A program made the translations under genes and the position numbers. From assembly GCA_963751615.1 (NCBI GenBank), contig CAVVVG010000005.1:806001-870000 (forward strand): a stretch of DNA of 64,000 bases, in the 5' to 3' direction. This document shows positions 47,097 through 55,199 of the stretch, one piece after another. The notes under the pieces are model-generated. The model ran no database searches. It was not told the origin of the DNA and saw only the letters and a program-made list of their open reading frames with translations. Source of the stretch: Palsa-892 sp963751615 (GTDB taxonomy: Bacteria > Pseudomonadota > Alphaproteobacteria > Rhizobiales > Xanthobacteraceae). The stretch's first letter is position 1. Every line of letters begins with the position of its first letter.

Positions 47097-49865
47097 ATGA
47101 TTGGCGCACTCGCCCGCAAGTTTTTCGGCTCGGCCAATGAGCGGCGTTTGCGTGGCTACTATCCAAAGGTCGAAGCGATTAATGCGCTCGAGCTGGAGCT
47201 GGAAAAACTCAGCGACGAGCAACTTCGCGCGCGCACTGAAGAATTCAGAAAGCAACTCGCTGAGGGCAAATCCCTTGACGATCTACTGGTGCCGGCTTTC
47301 GCGACGGTGCGTGAAGCGGCCAAACGCACGCTTGGTCAGCGCCATTTCGACGTGCAACTGATCGGCGGCATGGTGCTGCACGAAGGTGCGATCGCCGAAA
47401 TGAAAACGGGCGAAGGCAAGACATTGGTCGCAACCCTCTCCGTCTATCTGAATGCGCTCGCCGGTAAGGGCGTTCATGTGGTCACGGTCAACGATTATCT
47501 AGCCAAGCGCGATTCCGAATGGATGGGTCAGATCTACAAGTTTCTCGGACTTAGTGTCGGCGTGATTGTTCACGGTCTGGACGATCAGCAGCGCAAGACG
47601 GCTTATGCCTGCGACGTTACCTACGGCACCAATAACGAACTCGGGTTCGATTATCTGCGTGACAATATGAAATACGAACTCGCGCAAATGGTTCAGCGCG
47701 GACACTCCTACGCTATCGTGGATGAGGTGGACTCGATTTTAGTTGATGAAGCGCGGACGCCATTGATCATCTCGGGTCCGCTCGACGACCGCTCCGATTT
47801 TTACAATACAATCGACGGCTTCATGCCAAAACTCGACAAGCCCGATTATGAAGTGGACGAAAAGCAACGCACAGTCACGCTAACGGAAGTGGGTATGGAA
47901 AAACTCGAACAGGTGTTGCGCGATGCAAATCTGCTCAAGGGCCATTCGCTTTACGACATCGAAAACGTGTCCGTAGTTCACCACGTAAATCAGGCATTGC
48001 GCGCCCACAAGCTGTTTCAGCGCGATCGCGATTACATTGTGAAGACTGACGAGGTCATTATCATCGATGAATTTACCGGCCGTATGATGCCCGGCCGCCG
48101 CTATTCCGAGGGACTGCACCAGGCGCTCGAGGCTAAGGAGCACGTCGCGATCCAGCCCGAGAACCAAACGCTCGCCTCCATCACCTTCCAGAACTATTTC
48201 CGTATGTACACCAAGCTCGCGGGCATGACCGGTACAGCGATGACTGAAGCCGACGAGTTCATGGACATTTACAAGCTGGAAGTCCTGGAAATTCCGACCA
48301 ACCGTCCAATGGTCCGCGATGATCAGGACGACGAGGTCTATCGCACGGCTGCCGAAAAATACCGAGCGATCATCGAATTGATAAAGACGTGTAAAGAGCG
48401 CGGACAGCCGGTGCTCGTTGGCACCGTCTCTATTGAAAAATCAGAAAACCTCGCCGAAATGCTCCGTAAACAAGGCTGGGAGCAGCACGACTTCTCTGAT
48501 CCCAACGCCTTCGCAGCGCTTTATGGCGGCGGCGCGAGCGCAAGCAAGAAAGTCTTCGCCGTGCTCAATGCCCGCTATCATGAACAAGAGGCCTACATCA
48601 TCTCGCAGGCCGGTGTGCCAGGTGCAATAACCATTGCCACCAATATGGCAGGCCGCGGCACCGATATTCAGCTTGGTGGTAACGCGGACATGCGCATTAA
48701 ACAAGAGCTGAAAGACATCGAAAGCACACCGGAACATGGGAAACGCATAACCGAAATTCGTGAGCAGGTTGCAAAACTAAAGGAGCAAGCGCTCGCCGCC
48801 GGCGGCCTTTGTGTACTCGGAACCGAACGCCATGAATCGCGGCGCATTGACAATCAGCTGCGCGGCCGTTCTGGCCGCCAGGGCGACCCGGGCCTTTCGC
48901 GTTTCTTCCTGTCGCTCGAAGACGACCTGATGCGCATTTTCGGCTCCGACCAGCTCGGCAACATGTTGACCAAGCTCGGGCTCAAGGAGAACGAGGCGAT
49001 CATCCATCCCTGGATTAACAAAGCGCTCGAAAAGGCACAGAGCAAGGTCGAAGCTCGGAACTTCGATATCCGCAAAAACTTGCTCAAATACGACGACGTG
49101 ATGAACGACCAGCGAAAGGTCATCTTCGAGCAGCGGATCGATTTGATGAAAGACACTGATGTGTCGGCTACCATCGCGGATATGCGTTATTCGACGGCCG
49201 AAGATCTCGTGCGCAAGCACATCCCAGAAAACGCTTACCCGGAACAGTGGGACGCAAAGGGTTTGAAGGCTGAGACAGAAGCGCTTCTCTCCCTCGATCT
49301 CCCGATTGAAGATTGGGTGAAGGAAGAAGGCATTGCCGACGAGGAAGTGCGCGACCGCATTACGCGCGCCGCCGACGAAAAAATGGCTAGCAAGGTCGCC
49401 CAATACGGCGCCGAAATCATGCGCTATGTCGAAAAATCAGTCCTGCTGCAAACGCTCGACCATTTATGGCGTGAGCATCTCGTCATGCTCGACCACCTGC
49501 GGCAGGTAATCGGACTGCGCGGTTATGGCCAGCGCGATCCGCTAAACGAATACAAGTCGGAAGCCTTCCAGTTATTCGATACCCTATTGACGCGCCTGCG
49601 TGAAACGGTGGCCGCGCAATTGATGCGTGTCGAGGTAGTGAGTCAGCCACCTCCAATGGAAAATTTGCCGCCAATGCAGGCGCATCACGTCAATCCTACG
49701 ACGGGTGAGGACGAGCTGACGGAGCTTCCCGTATCGGCAGCCGCAACGAATTCTGTGCAGCGGGACACTAACAATCCTTCGACATGGGGAAAGGTTGGCC
49801 GCAACGAGCCGTGCCCTTGCGGTTCCGGCAAGAAATACAAACACTGCCACGGTCGCCTGGCTTAA
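47097..49865 (+). CDS. secA: Preprotein translocase ATPase SecA
   Basis: A 922-residue motor of the Sec export pathway. Walker A is in EMKTGEGKTLVATL (about 101-114), the DEAD-like box in YAIVDEVDSILVDEA (about 206-220), the SNF2-like second motor has ATNMAGRGTDIQLGG, and the C-terminal zinc motif CPCGSGKKYKHCHG, which binds SecB, ends the protein. All hallmarks are complete. The last 33 bases also occur as a degraded copy at 51263-51295, indicating that an element inserted at the gene's 3' end while restoring it. Confidence 0.97.
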   Translation: MIGALARKFFGSANERRLRGYYPKVEAINALELELEKLSDEQLRARTEEFRKQLAEGKSLDDLLVPAFATVREAAKRTLGQRHFDVQLIGGMVLHEGAIAEMKTGEGKTLVATLSVYLNALAGKGVHVVTVNDYLAKRDSEWMGQIYKFLGLSVGVIVHGLDDQQRKTAYACDVTYGTNNELGFDYLRDNMKYELAQMVQRGHSYAIVDEVDSILVDEARTPLIISGPLDDRSDFYNTIDGFMPKLDKPDYEVDEKQRTVTLTEVGMEKLEQVLRDANLLKGHSLYDIENVSVVHHVNQALRAHKLFQRDRDYIVKTDEVIIIDEFTGRMMPGRRYSEGLHQALEAKEHVAIQPENQTLASITFQNYFRMYTKLAGMTGTAMTEADEFMDIYKLEVLEIPTNRPMVRDDQDDEVYRTAAEKYRAIIELIKTCKERGQPVLVGTVSIEKSENLAEMLRKQGWEQHDFSDPNAFAALYGGGASASKKVFAVLNARYHEQEAYIISQAGVPGAITIATNMAGRGTDIQLGGNADMRIKQELKDIESTPEHGKRITEIREQVAKLKEQALAAGGLCVLGTERHESRRIDNQLRGRSGRQGDPGLSRFFLSLEDDLMRIFGSDQLGNMLTKLGLKENEAIIHPWINKALEKAQSKVEARNFDIRKNLLKYDDVMNDQRKVIFEQRIDLMKDTDVSATIADMRYSTAEDLVRKHIPENAYPEQWDAKGLKAETEALLSLDLPIEDWVKEEGIADEEVRDRITRAADEKMASKVAQYGAEIMRYVEKSVLLQTLDHLWREHLVMLDHLRQVIGLRGYGQRDPLNEYKSEAFQLFDTLLTRLRETVAAQLMRVEVVSQPPPMENLPPMQAHHVNPTTGEDELTELPVSAAATNSVQRDTNNPSTWGKVGRNEPCPCGSGKKYKHCHGRLA
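49833..49865 (+). repeat. Left copy of secA 3'-end duplication (attachment-site-like)
   Basis: The final 33 bases of secA, from AAATACAAACA to its TAA stop, are repeated in the same orientation at 51263-51295 with four or five mismatches. This copy is coding and intact, as expected for the chromosome end that preserves the gene after site-specific integration. Confidence 0.65.
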
Positions 49866-49894
49866 CTCAATGAAATCAATAAGTGCTGGTTTTT

Positions 49895-49914
49895 GGATAG
49901 ACAAAAGATAGACA
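49895..49914 (+). repeat. 20-bp direct repeat, left copy
   Basis: GGATAGACAAAAG-A-TAGACA recurs at 51187-51206 with one mismatch, in the same orientation. Both copies lie just inside the secA-end duplication. It may be an element terminus or a relic of a duplicated end; the order differs on the two sides (secA end first on the left, last on the right). Confidence 0.55.
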
Positions 49915-49945
49915 AGTATTTGATTTAGCAAGATGCGTCAGATGA

Positions 49946-50053
49946 GCGAATACGAAAAAGCAGAGAGAGTCGTTGCGTGACTATGTGTTGATCTTAGCAA
50001 ATTGCGGCATGCGTGTTGGTGAAGCAAATAATCTACGCATACGAGACGACTAA
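49946..50053 (+). pseudogene. Tyrosine recombinase (phage/island integrase) fragment
   Basis: The plus strand encodes KKQRESLRDYVLILANCGMR followed by VGEANNLRIRDD and then a stop. This is the box-I region of site-specific integrases, with the catalytic Arg in GMRVGEA; the matching family text is SLRDYVLILANTG.R.GE...L. The N-terminal domain and the rest of the catalytic core (Lys, H-x-x-R, Tyr) are absent, so it is inactive. Its place within the secA-end duplication suggests it is the relic of the enzyme that integrated the element. Confidence 0.75.
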
Positions 50054-50164
50054 GTAAGCGCTCCGTGACAATGTTTAAATCTTTTACCAGATCCACATGG
50101 ACACATTTTGTTTCTTCCGTATATATTTTGAGTTTTTTCATCATCCATTCCAGCCCTATGGTGA

Positions 50165-50968
50165 TCAAAGTTGGACCAAATATTTCCGCTTTGATCTAAA
50201 TGCCAAGGAAGTCGTCCATTCCAAGCGAGAAGTCTCTTCTACAACATTAGCCTCAGTTCCTGATACTAATTCACGAACCAACTTATTTTGATTTTCTTCT
50301 GTGCATTTCTCAATTACACAAACTGAATTAAAAAACCGAACAGACAAAATATGTGAAAATATTTCGTCGCTTAATAAGCTCTGATAAAGAGAGAATTCAG
50401 TACCGATAAATTCAGAAATACTTTTATTTAGGCCCCAGTTCTCATGATTTACAACATCAACCAGCAACTTAAAAAAAGAAACTGATGAGTTTTTATAAAA
50501 TAAACCACCACCCCATTGCTGCCAGTAACTTGTGTGCAGGTCTTCAACTACGTAAATTCCGCCTTTTTTTAATAATCGAAAATATTTTAAAAAAGTTATT
50601 ATCACATCTTTTGATATATGAGAGCCATCATCAATTATAATATCGAAACTATCGGAGATAGATTTTATTTCTGAGACTGTCTCATCGTTATTGCAGTCTC
50701 CAACAATAACATTTATATTTGGAGGATACGTAAGAAGGCTGCATTTTTGCTCTATATCACAGCCAACTATTGATTGAAAATTATTGAAATAATGAGCATA
50801 TATTTCTAGAGATCCTCCGTTTTGAATTCCTATTTCAAGCAAAGAGATTTTCTTTTGCCGATAATTTTGAAAAATGTTCTCGTATATAGATAAATATGAT
50901 TCCCATTTGTTTGAAGCTTTTCCTCTGTGCGATTTAAATATTTCGGTAAAAGATTGTTTATTAGTCAT
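50165..50968 (-). CDS. Class I SAM-dependent methyltransferase, AT-rich and probably acquired
   Basis: A 267-residue protein with SAM motif I SLLEIGIQNGGSLEIYAHYF (about 41-60), VGCDIEQK as motif II, FDIIIDDGSHISKDVI and LKKGGIYVVEDLHTSY. The DDGSH and EDLHTSY pattern is that of the MycE/TylF/cephalosporin-hydroxylase-like methyltransferases acting on sugars of antibiotics or surface glycans. The gene is far richer in A and T than its neighbours and uses AT-ending codons, a sign of transfer. It appears intact. Its last 20 or so codons are less AT-rich, so the C-terminus may be an altered end. It lies inside the secA-3' scar. Confidence 0.78.
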   Translation of the reverse strand: MTNKQSFTEIFKSHRGKASNKWESYLSIYENIFQNYRQKKISLLEIGIQNGGSLEIYAHYFNNFQSIVGCDIEQKCSLLTYPPNINVIVGDCNNDETVSEIKSISDSFDIIIDDGSHISKDVIITFLKYFRLLKKGGIYVVEDLHTSYWQQWGGGLFYKNSSVSFFKLLVDVVNHENWGLNKSISEFIGTEFSLYQSLLSDEIFSHILSVRFFNSVCVIEKCTEENQNKLVRELVSGTEANVVEETSRLEWTTSLAFRSKRKYLVQL

Positions 50969-51126
50969 TTTAAACTAACTCCGCCGCCCACCTCCGCTGC
51001 AGAAAGGACTGTCAAAAAATCGTAGAGTTTTCGGCAGCGCAGAACGGCAATATTTATTCGATCTGGACTATTGGCAAGTAATTGTTTGCCTCGGTCAGTG
51101 ATAATGAAATGTGAGCGTCGAGTTTT
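50965..51126 (-). pseudogene. Mrr-type restriction protein fragment
   Basis: The minus strand reads KTRRSHFIITDRGKQLLANS and PDRINIAVLRCRKLYDFLTV, the end of the winged-helix Mrr_N domain (family text: RG.F.IT.RGR.LL...P.RI....L). A stop lies just upstream of this fragment in the same frame, the catalytic PD-(D/E)XK domain is missing, and the frame ends in a TGA that overlaps the start of the methyltransferase gene. It is therefore the relic of a type IV restriction system. Confidence 0.6.
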
Positions 51127-51186
51127 TTAATGGCCAAATCGAAAATGGCTAAAGCATCGAAATCGGGGCCAAAATTTTCACGGCTG

Positions 51187-51206
51187 GGATAGACAAAAGT
51201 TAGACA
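51187..51206 (+). repeat. 20-bp direct repeat, right copy
   Basis: GGATAGACAAAAG-T-TAGACA, one mismatch from the left copy at 49895-49914; it is 57 bases before the degraded secA-end copy. Confidence 0.55.
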
Positions 51207-51335
51207 GGCGTTTTTTGAGGCGCTAAGTAATTGTGAAAGCAATACAAAAAATATCCCCGTGAAAATACAAACATTGCCACGGGCGCCTTGCATAAGAGTG
51301 GGCGGTGCGCGGCTTGTAGCTCTAATCCAATAAAA
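51207..51335. other. Right border of the secA-3' scar
   Basis: About 130 bases containing the degraded secA-end copy (51263-51295) and the short gap before the L,D-transpeptidase gene. An 80-codon minus-strand frame across 51054-51293 has no start context and no protein resemblance. Confidence 0.6.
51263..51295 (+). repeat. Right, degraded copy of the secA 3'-end (attR-like)
   Basis: AAATACAAACA-T-TGCCACGG-G-CGCCT-T-GCATAA matches secA codons for KYKHCHGRLA and the stop at 28-29 of 33 positions. Mismatches fall in this non-coding copy. It lies about 1.4 kb from secA in direct orientation, the geometry of the two ends of an integrated element. Confidence 0.65.
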
Positions 51336-52769
51336 TCACCGTAAAGACGAGAAGCCGCCTGAACTCAGGATCGGTGCCGAACCCGGCAGCGAACTAGGCG
51401 CGGGTGTGGTCAACTCTTGAGTGGGCGCGGGTTTTGGCTGCGCTACAGGCGACGTTGGGGCCGTTACCTGTAGAGCGGGCTTCGGCTTTACAGCTGGGGT
51501 AGTTTGTTTCGCCGGCGGGGGCGGATTCGAAATAGTTGCAGTTTGTGTTGGCTGAACAGCCGGCGTGTTTGACTTCTCTTTGTGCAATCCAAGCCACGCA
51601 CCGATCCGGTCAAGCGCGCCGAGGGGCTTTACGGGATCTGCCGCTGCAGCTGTTTTCAAACGCGGATCGTTGCCGGAGGTTGTCGCCGTTGTCACCGAAG
51701 GTCCGCTCGGAGCCGATGTCACCGTTACTACCGAAGGACGGCTCGGGACCGATGAAGTCGTTATGGACATGGATGACACCGGGGTCACTTCGGCTTCAAA
51801 TGCCCGTCCCGGAGTAACGGCAATCTTCTGGTTATTATATGGGTTGCGCTCGGGGTATTTGGCCGCGAAGACCGGGTTCATGCCGCCGTCACGATAGGTC
51901 ATTACGGGCGCCGTTGCGACACCGCGGCTCACGAGCGCTCCATATTCTTTATTATCCGCATCACGCTTTGTCTTGACGGCTTCGGCGACCTCGACCGGTT
52001 GATCGAACACTGGACAGGTGCGCTGCGGGCTGAACGATTCCCGGGGATCGAAAGGAATAGCGTTGAAGACGTAGCGTTGGTCGCAAACTTCTACCTTTGG
52101 CTCTTGTCGTGTCACCTCGAAATGATCGTTGCCTTCCTTGAGCATTCTCCAAAAGGCGATATTCGGATTGTTTCGGTGTTTTGCCAAGTTCACCGGTGTC
52201 ATCCGAAACGGATAAGCCTGAACCTGAAATGCGCGTTGGCCACCCTCGAAGGAATCGCGCGCCAACGCGAAAATCTCGCCAATCTGTTCATCCGTCATCG
52301 CGTAGCAACCCGACGATGAGCAGTCGCCGTGCACCATCAGATTGGAGCCGCTACGACCAAGTGCCTTGTCGAACGAATTGGGGAAGCCCATGTTGAATGC
52401 GAGGTAATAGGATGAATGCGGATTCATCAGGCCCGGGGTGATCATGTAGAAACCTTCCGGAGCCTGGCGGTCGCCTTGCTTCACCTTCGGACCTAGCTCG
52501 CCCGACCAACGGCAGATTGGATAGGTTTTCAGCAACTCGTAACTGCCGGCCGTGGTTTGCTTCCAGACTTCGAGTTCGGATTCTTCCTTGAAGATGCGAA
52601 CGAGAACTGGTGTCTCCTTCGCCATTCCCTTGCGCTCAATCAAACTTGTCATCTCGTTTGAGAGCGGACGGCTCGCTTTTTCTCCGGTGAAAATGGAATC
52701 AGAATAGCAACCGGAGAGCGCAATAGCGCATCCTGCGGCAAACATTACTGCACGCAACCGGATCAGCAT
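51336..52769 (-). CDS. L,D-transpeptidase family lipoprotein with long Pro/Ala/Thr-rich tail
   Basis: A 477-residue envelope protein. The N-terminus has a lipobox (ALSGC), so it is probably lipid-anchored. The YkuD-type domain (about 75-230) carries the active-site pattern LMVHGDCSSSGCYAMTDEQ, with the His and Cys of the family. Such enzymes link peptidoglycan stems or attach lipoproteins. The last 130 residues are low-complexity Pro, Ala, Thr and Ser, likely a wall-spanning tether. The frame opens at 52817; the ATG at 52769 begins the signal peptide directly. Confidence 0.88.
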   Translation of the reverse strand: MLIRLRAVMFAAGCAIALSGCYSDSIFTGEKASRPLSNEMTSLIERKGMAKETPVLVRIFKEESELEVWKQTTAGSYELLKTYPICRWSGELGPKVKQGDRQAPEGFYMITPGLMNPHSSYYLAFNMGFPNSFDKALGRSGSNLMVHGDCSSSGCYAMTDEQIGEIFALARDSFEGGQRAFQVQAYPFRMTPVNLAKHRNNPNIAFWRMLKEGNDHFEVTRQEPKVEVCDQRYVFNAIPFDPRESFSPQRTCPVFDQPVEVAEAVKTKRDADNKEYGALVSRGVATAPVMTYRDGGMNPVFAAKYPERNPYNNQKIAVTPGRAFEAEVTPVSSMSITTSSVPSRPSVVTVTSAPSGPSVTTATTSGNDPRLKTAAAADPVKPLGALDRIGAWLGLHKEKSNTPAVQPTQTATISNPPPPAKQTTPAVKPKPALQVTAPTSPVAQPKPAPTQELTTPAPSSLPGSAPILSSGGFSSLR

Positions 52770-52904
52770 GGGTCGGCTCACCGCAACACCCCGGAGCACG
52801 TCGACATTAGCCACCATGATTAGCTAAATGGTTACTCTTGACGGGAGGTTACCGCAACCCGCCAAGGCTTGTTTCCTCTGCCCTTTGTACACCAATCTCA
52901 AACC

Positions 52905-53858
52905 CTATAGATTCCGGCCAATCGCGAGGAATTTTTGTTGCCGATGGGCCTTAATTTCTTCTCTAGACAAGCCTTTCAGGTCGTCCAGGGCCATGCCAAT
53001 TGCCTCCCCCGTTGCGGCAATCGTGGCAGCCATGTGGCGATGGGCCCCCCCTATCGGCTCGGCGACGATGCTATCAACCACGCCCAGCCGGGCAAGATCC
53101 TGAGCTGTAATTTTCATACTGGTCGCCGCTTCTTGCGCCTTAGTAGTATCCCGCCACAAAATCGAAGCAGCACCCTCGGGTGAAATCACGCTGTAAATTG
53201 AGTGCTCCAGCATAAGCACGCGGTTCGCTGCGGCAATTGCGACGGCACCACCCGAACCGCCTTCTCCAATAATAACGGCCACAGTGGGAACGCCGAGCGC
53301 AAGACAAGTCTCGGTCGAACGTGCAATCGCTTCCGCCTGTCCGCGCTCCTCCGCATCAATTCCAGGATAGGCACCCGCGGTATCGACCAGCGAGATCACC
53401 GGCAGGTCAAAGCGGTCTGCCATATCCATGAGGCGGACGCCTTTCCGATAGCCCTCCGGCCGCGCCATACCGAAATTATGTCGGATGCGCGCTTCGGTCG
53501 TGGACCCTTTCTCGTGCCCAATGAGACAAACGCTCTCGCCCCGAAAGCGCGCGAAACCGCCCTGGATTGCAGCGTCCTCGGCAAACTTGCGGTCGCCCGC
53601 AAGCGGCATGAATTCCGTGAAGAGACGCTCAACATAATCAGAAAAGTGAGGTCGTTCCGGATGACGGGCGACTTGCGTCTTTTGCCAAGGCGTCAAGTTC
53701 GCGTAAAGATCCTTAAGCGCGAGCGCTGCCTTGCTCTCCAGGCGGGCAATTTCATCGGCGATCGCTGCGCCGTGCCCGGAAGCCGCGAGCGCACGCAATT
53801 CCTCGAGCTTTTTTTCAAGCTCGCCAACGGGTCTTTCAAAATCGAGAATGGTGCGCAT
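52905..53858 (-). CDS. accA: Acetyl-CoA carboxylase carboxyltransferase subunit alpha
   Basis: A 317-residue crotonase-fold enzyme that, with AccD, transfers carboxyl from biotin to acetyl-CoA to start fatty-acid synthesis. Marks: LDFERPVGELEKKLEELRAL at the N-terminus, RPHFSDYVERLF, GHEKGSTTEARIRHNFGMAR, VDTAGAYPGIDAEERGQAEA and EGGSGGAVAIAAANRVLMLE. Full length. It lies 110 bases after the xerD gene on the same strand; that neighbourhood is shared across rhizobia. Confidence 0.97.
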   Translation of the reverse strand: MRTILDFERPVGELEKKLEELRALAASGHGAAIADEIARLESKAALALKDLYANLTPWQKTQVARHPERPHFSDYVERLFTEFMPLAGDRKFAEDAAIQGGFARFRGESVCLIGHEKGSTTEARIRHNFGMARPEGYRKGVRLMDMADRFDLPVISLVDTAGAYPGIDAEERGQAEAIARSTETCLALGVPTVAVIIGEGGSGGAVAIAAANRVLMLEHSIYSVISPEGAASILWRDTTKAQEAATSMKITAQDLARLGVVDSIVAEPIGGAHRHMAATIAATGEAIGMALDDLKGLSREEIKAHRQQKFLAIGRNL

Positions 53859-53967
53859 GAGAGATTAACGACGGATGGATGGTGTCGCGGCGGGCGAAAC
53901 TGGACGGGGGCAAGGGTTAAAGTCAAGGATCCTCTAAAACCAAAGCCAGTTCGCGGCCCCCAACTTC

Positions 53968-54924
53968 CTATTTTTCGGCCAGCGGATGCAGGTCGCGCAC
54001 CATGTGCTTCAGGCGATCGTCGAGGACATGCGTATAAATTTGCGTCGTGGACACATCGGCGTGACCCAAAAGCGCCTGCACCACGCGCAAATCCGCGCCG
54101 TTCGCGAGCATATGGCTCGCGAAGGCATGACGCAGTACATGCGGGCTCATCTTACGATGATCGATTCCCGCCGCCGCGGCGAGCGCCTTCAGCTCGCGCG
54201 CAACGTGTTGGCGGCTGATATGCCCGCTCTCTCCGAAGGAGGGAAACAGCCAGCGCGTCTTACCAGTCTTGCCGTCATTGAGCAGCTTGAGATAGTCGCG
54301 CATGGCCTCGCATGCAGCCGAACTCAATGGCACTAGCCGTTCTTTGTTCCCCTTGCCACGCACCGTAATCGTTTCTGCCTCCGCCCGCGCGGCGGAAGCA
54401 GGCAAAGCGATCAATTCCGAAACTCGCAAACCGCTGGCATAAAGAACTTCGATCAGACAAATAAGTCGAGCTGCTCTTAATCGCTCGACGGAATTTTCAT
54501 TTTTTGTCTTTGCCGCCGCGTGCGCAGTTTCAAAAAGTTTGGTTACTTCGTTAAGCGAAAGAATTTTTGGCAAGGGCCGCCCGCGCCGCGGTCCTTCAAG
54601 CACGGCAGCAGGATCTTCTTTGCGTTTCCCCTCGGCGTAAAGAAAACGATGCAGTTGCCGGATCGCCGAAAGCTTTCGCGCCGACGAACTTGCTGCCATG
54701 CCGCGTTTCGCAAGGGAACCGAGATACGCGCGGATCTGATCGGTGGTCGCATTCGCAATGTTGCAATTTTTTTTAGCGAGAAATCCGGCATAATCGCCAA
54801 GATCGCGCTGGTAAGCGTCGAGCGTGTTGCGGCTCGCGCCGAGCTCTGTAACAATCATGTCGAGAAATAGGTCGATCAACGCATTTGCGCGTCCGGTTTC
54901 GGCAACGGTGCGTTTCCCGTTCAT
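53968..54924 (-). CDS. xerD: Site-specific tyrosine recombinase XerD
   Basis: A 318-residue recombinase that with XerC resolves chromosome dimers at dif. The N-terminal core-binding domain includes ELGASRNTLDAYQRDLGDY; the catalytic residues are Arg in ASGLRVSELI, Lys in GKGNKERLVP, His-x-x-Arg in HVLRHAFASHM, His in LLGHADVSTT and Tyr in QIYTHV. The frame reaches back to 55248, but the ATG at 54924 gives the standard N-terminus and overlaps the stop of the small gene upstream (ATGA). Confidence 0.95.
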   Translation of the reverse strand: MNGKRTVAETGRANALIDLFLDMIVTELGASRNTLDAYQRDLGDYAGFLAKKNCNIANATTDQIRAYLGSLAKRGMAASSSARKLSAIRQLHRFLYAEGKRKEDPAAVLEGPRRGRPLPKILSLNEVTKLFETAHAAAKTKNENSVERLRAARLICLIEVLYASGLRVSELIALPASAARAEAETITVRGKGNKERLVPLSSAACEAMRDYLKLLNDGKTGKTRWLFPSFGESGHISRQHVARELKALAAAAGIDHRKMSPHVLRHAFASHMLANGADLRVVQALLGHADVSTTQIYTHVLDDRLKHMVRDLHPLAEK

Positions 54925-55064
54925 TTTTGAAGTCGATCCTGTGGAATAGTGATTGTCATCTCGCGTGGTTTTGGTTCGACCAAATGCGCGAGCGACCACA
55001 AGCCGCCATAAATGAGCGCAGCAATAACACCGATGACCGTGAGAAACTTGACGAGGCTCGGCAT
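54921..55064 (-). CDS. Small membrane protein upstream of xerD
   Basis: A 47-residue frame from the ATG at 55064: MPSLVKFLTVIGVIAALIYG then GLWSLAHLVEPKPREMTITI and PQDRLQK. One transmembrane helix (about 5-25) is followed by a charged, Pro-rich tail with the PKPREMT(I/V)TIP pattern that I recall from small proteins at this position in other rhizobia. Its TGA overlaps the xerD start (ATGA), indicating coupled translation. No function is known. The predicted ribosome site (GGGTC) is weak. Confidence rests on the sharp hydrophobic profile and the overlap. Confidence 0.75.
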   Translation of the reverse strand: MPSLVKFLTVIGVIAALIYGGLWSLAHLVEPKPREMTITIPQDRLQK

Positions 55065-55199
55065 GTCTGGACCCGATTCGGCGCCGCCAACGCAGGGACA
55101 GGTCGCAGGTTTGCTTCACCAAGGCAACCCGGCCGCCGTTGCTCCGGCTGCGGGTTCGTGTAGGTTCCGCCGCCATCACACCGTCATGTCGAGAATGCG

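Noticed and set aside
50097..50291. 64-codon plus-strand frame antisense to the methyltransferase end
   Set aside because: No protein resemblance and it overlaps the coding C-terminus on the other strand.
51054..51293. 79-codon minus-strand frame at the right border of the scar
   Set aside because: No start context or family resemblance. Its last part is in a different frame from the recognisable Mrr fragment, which explains the sequence better.
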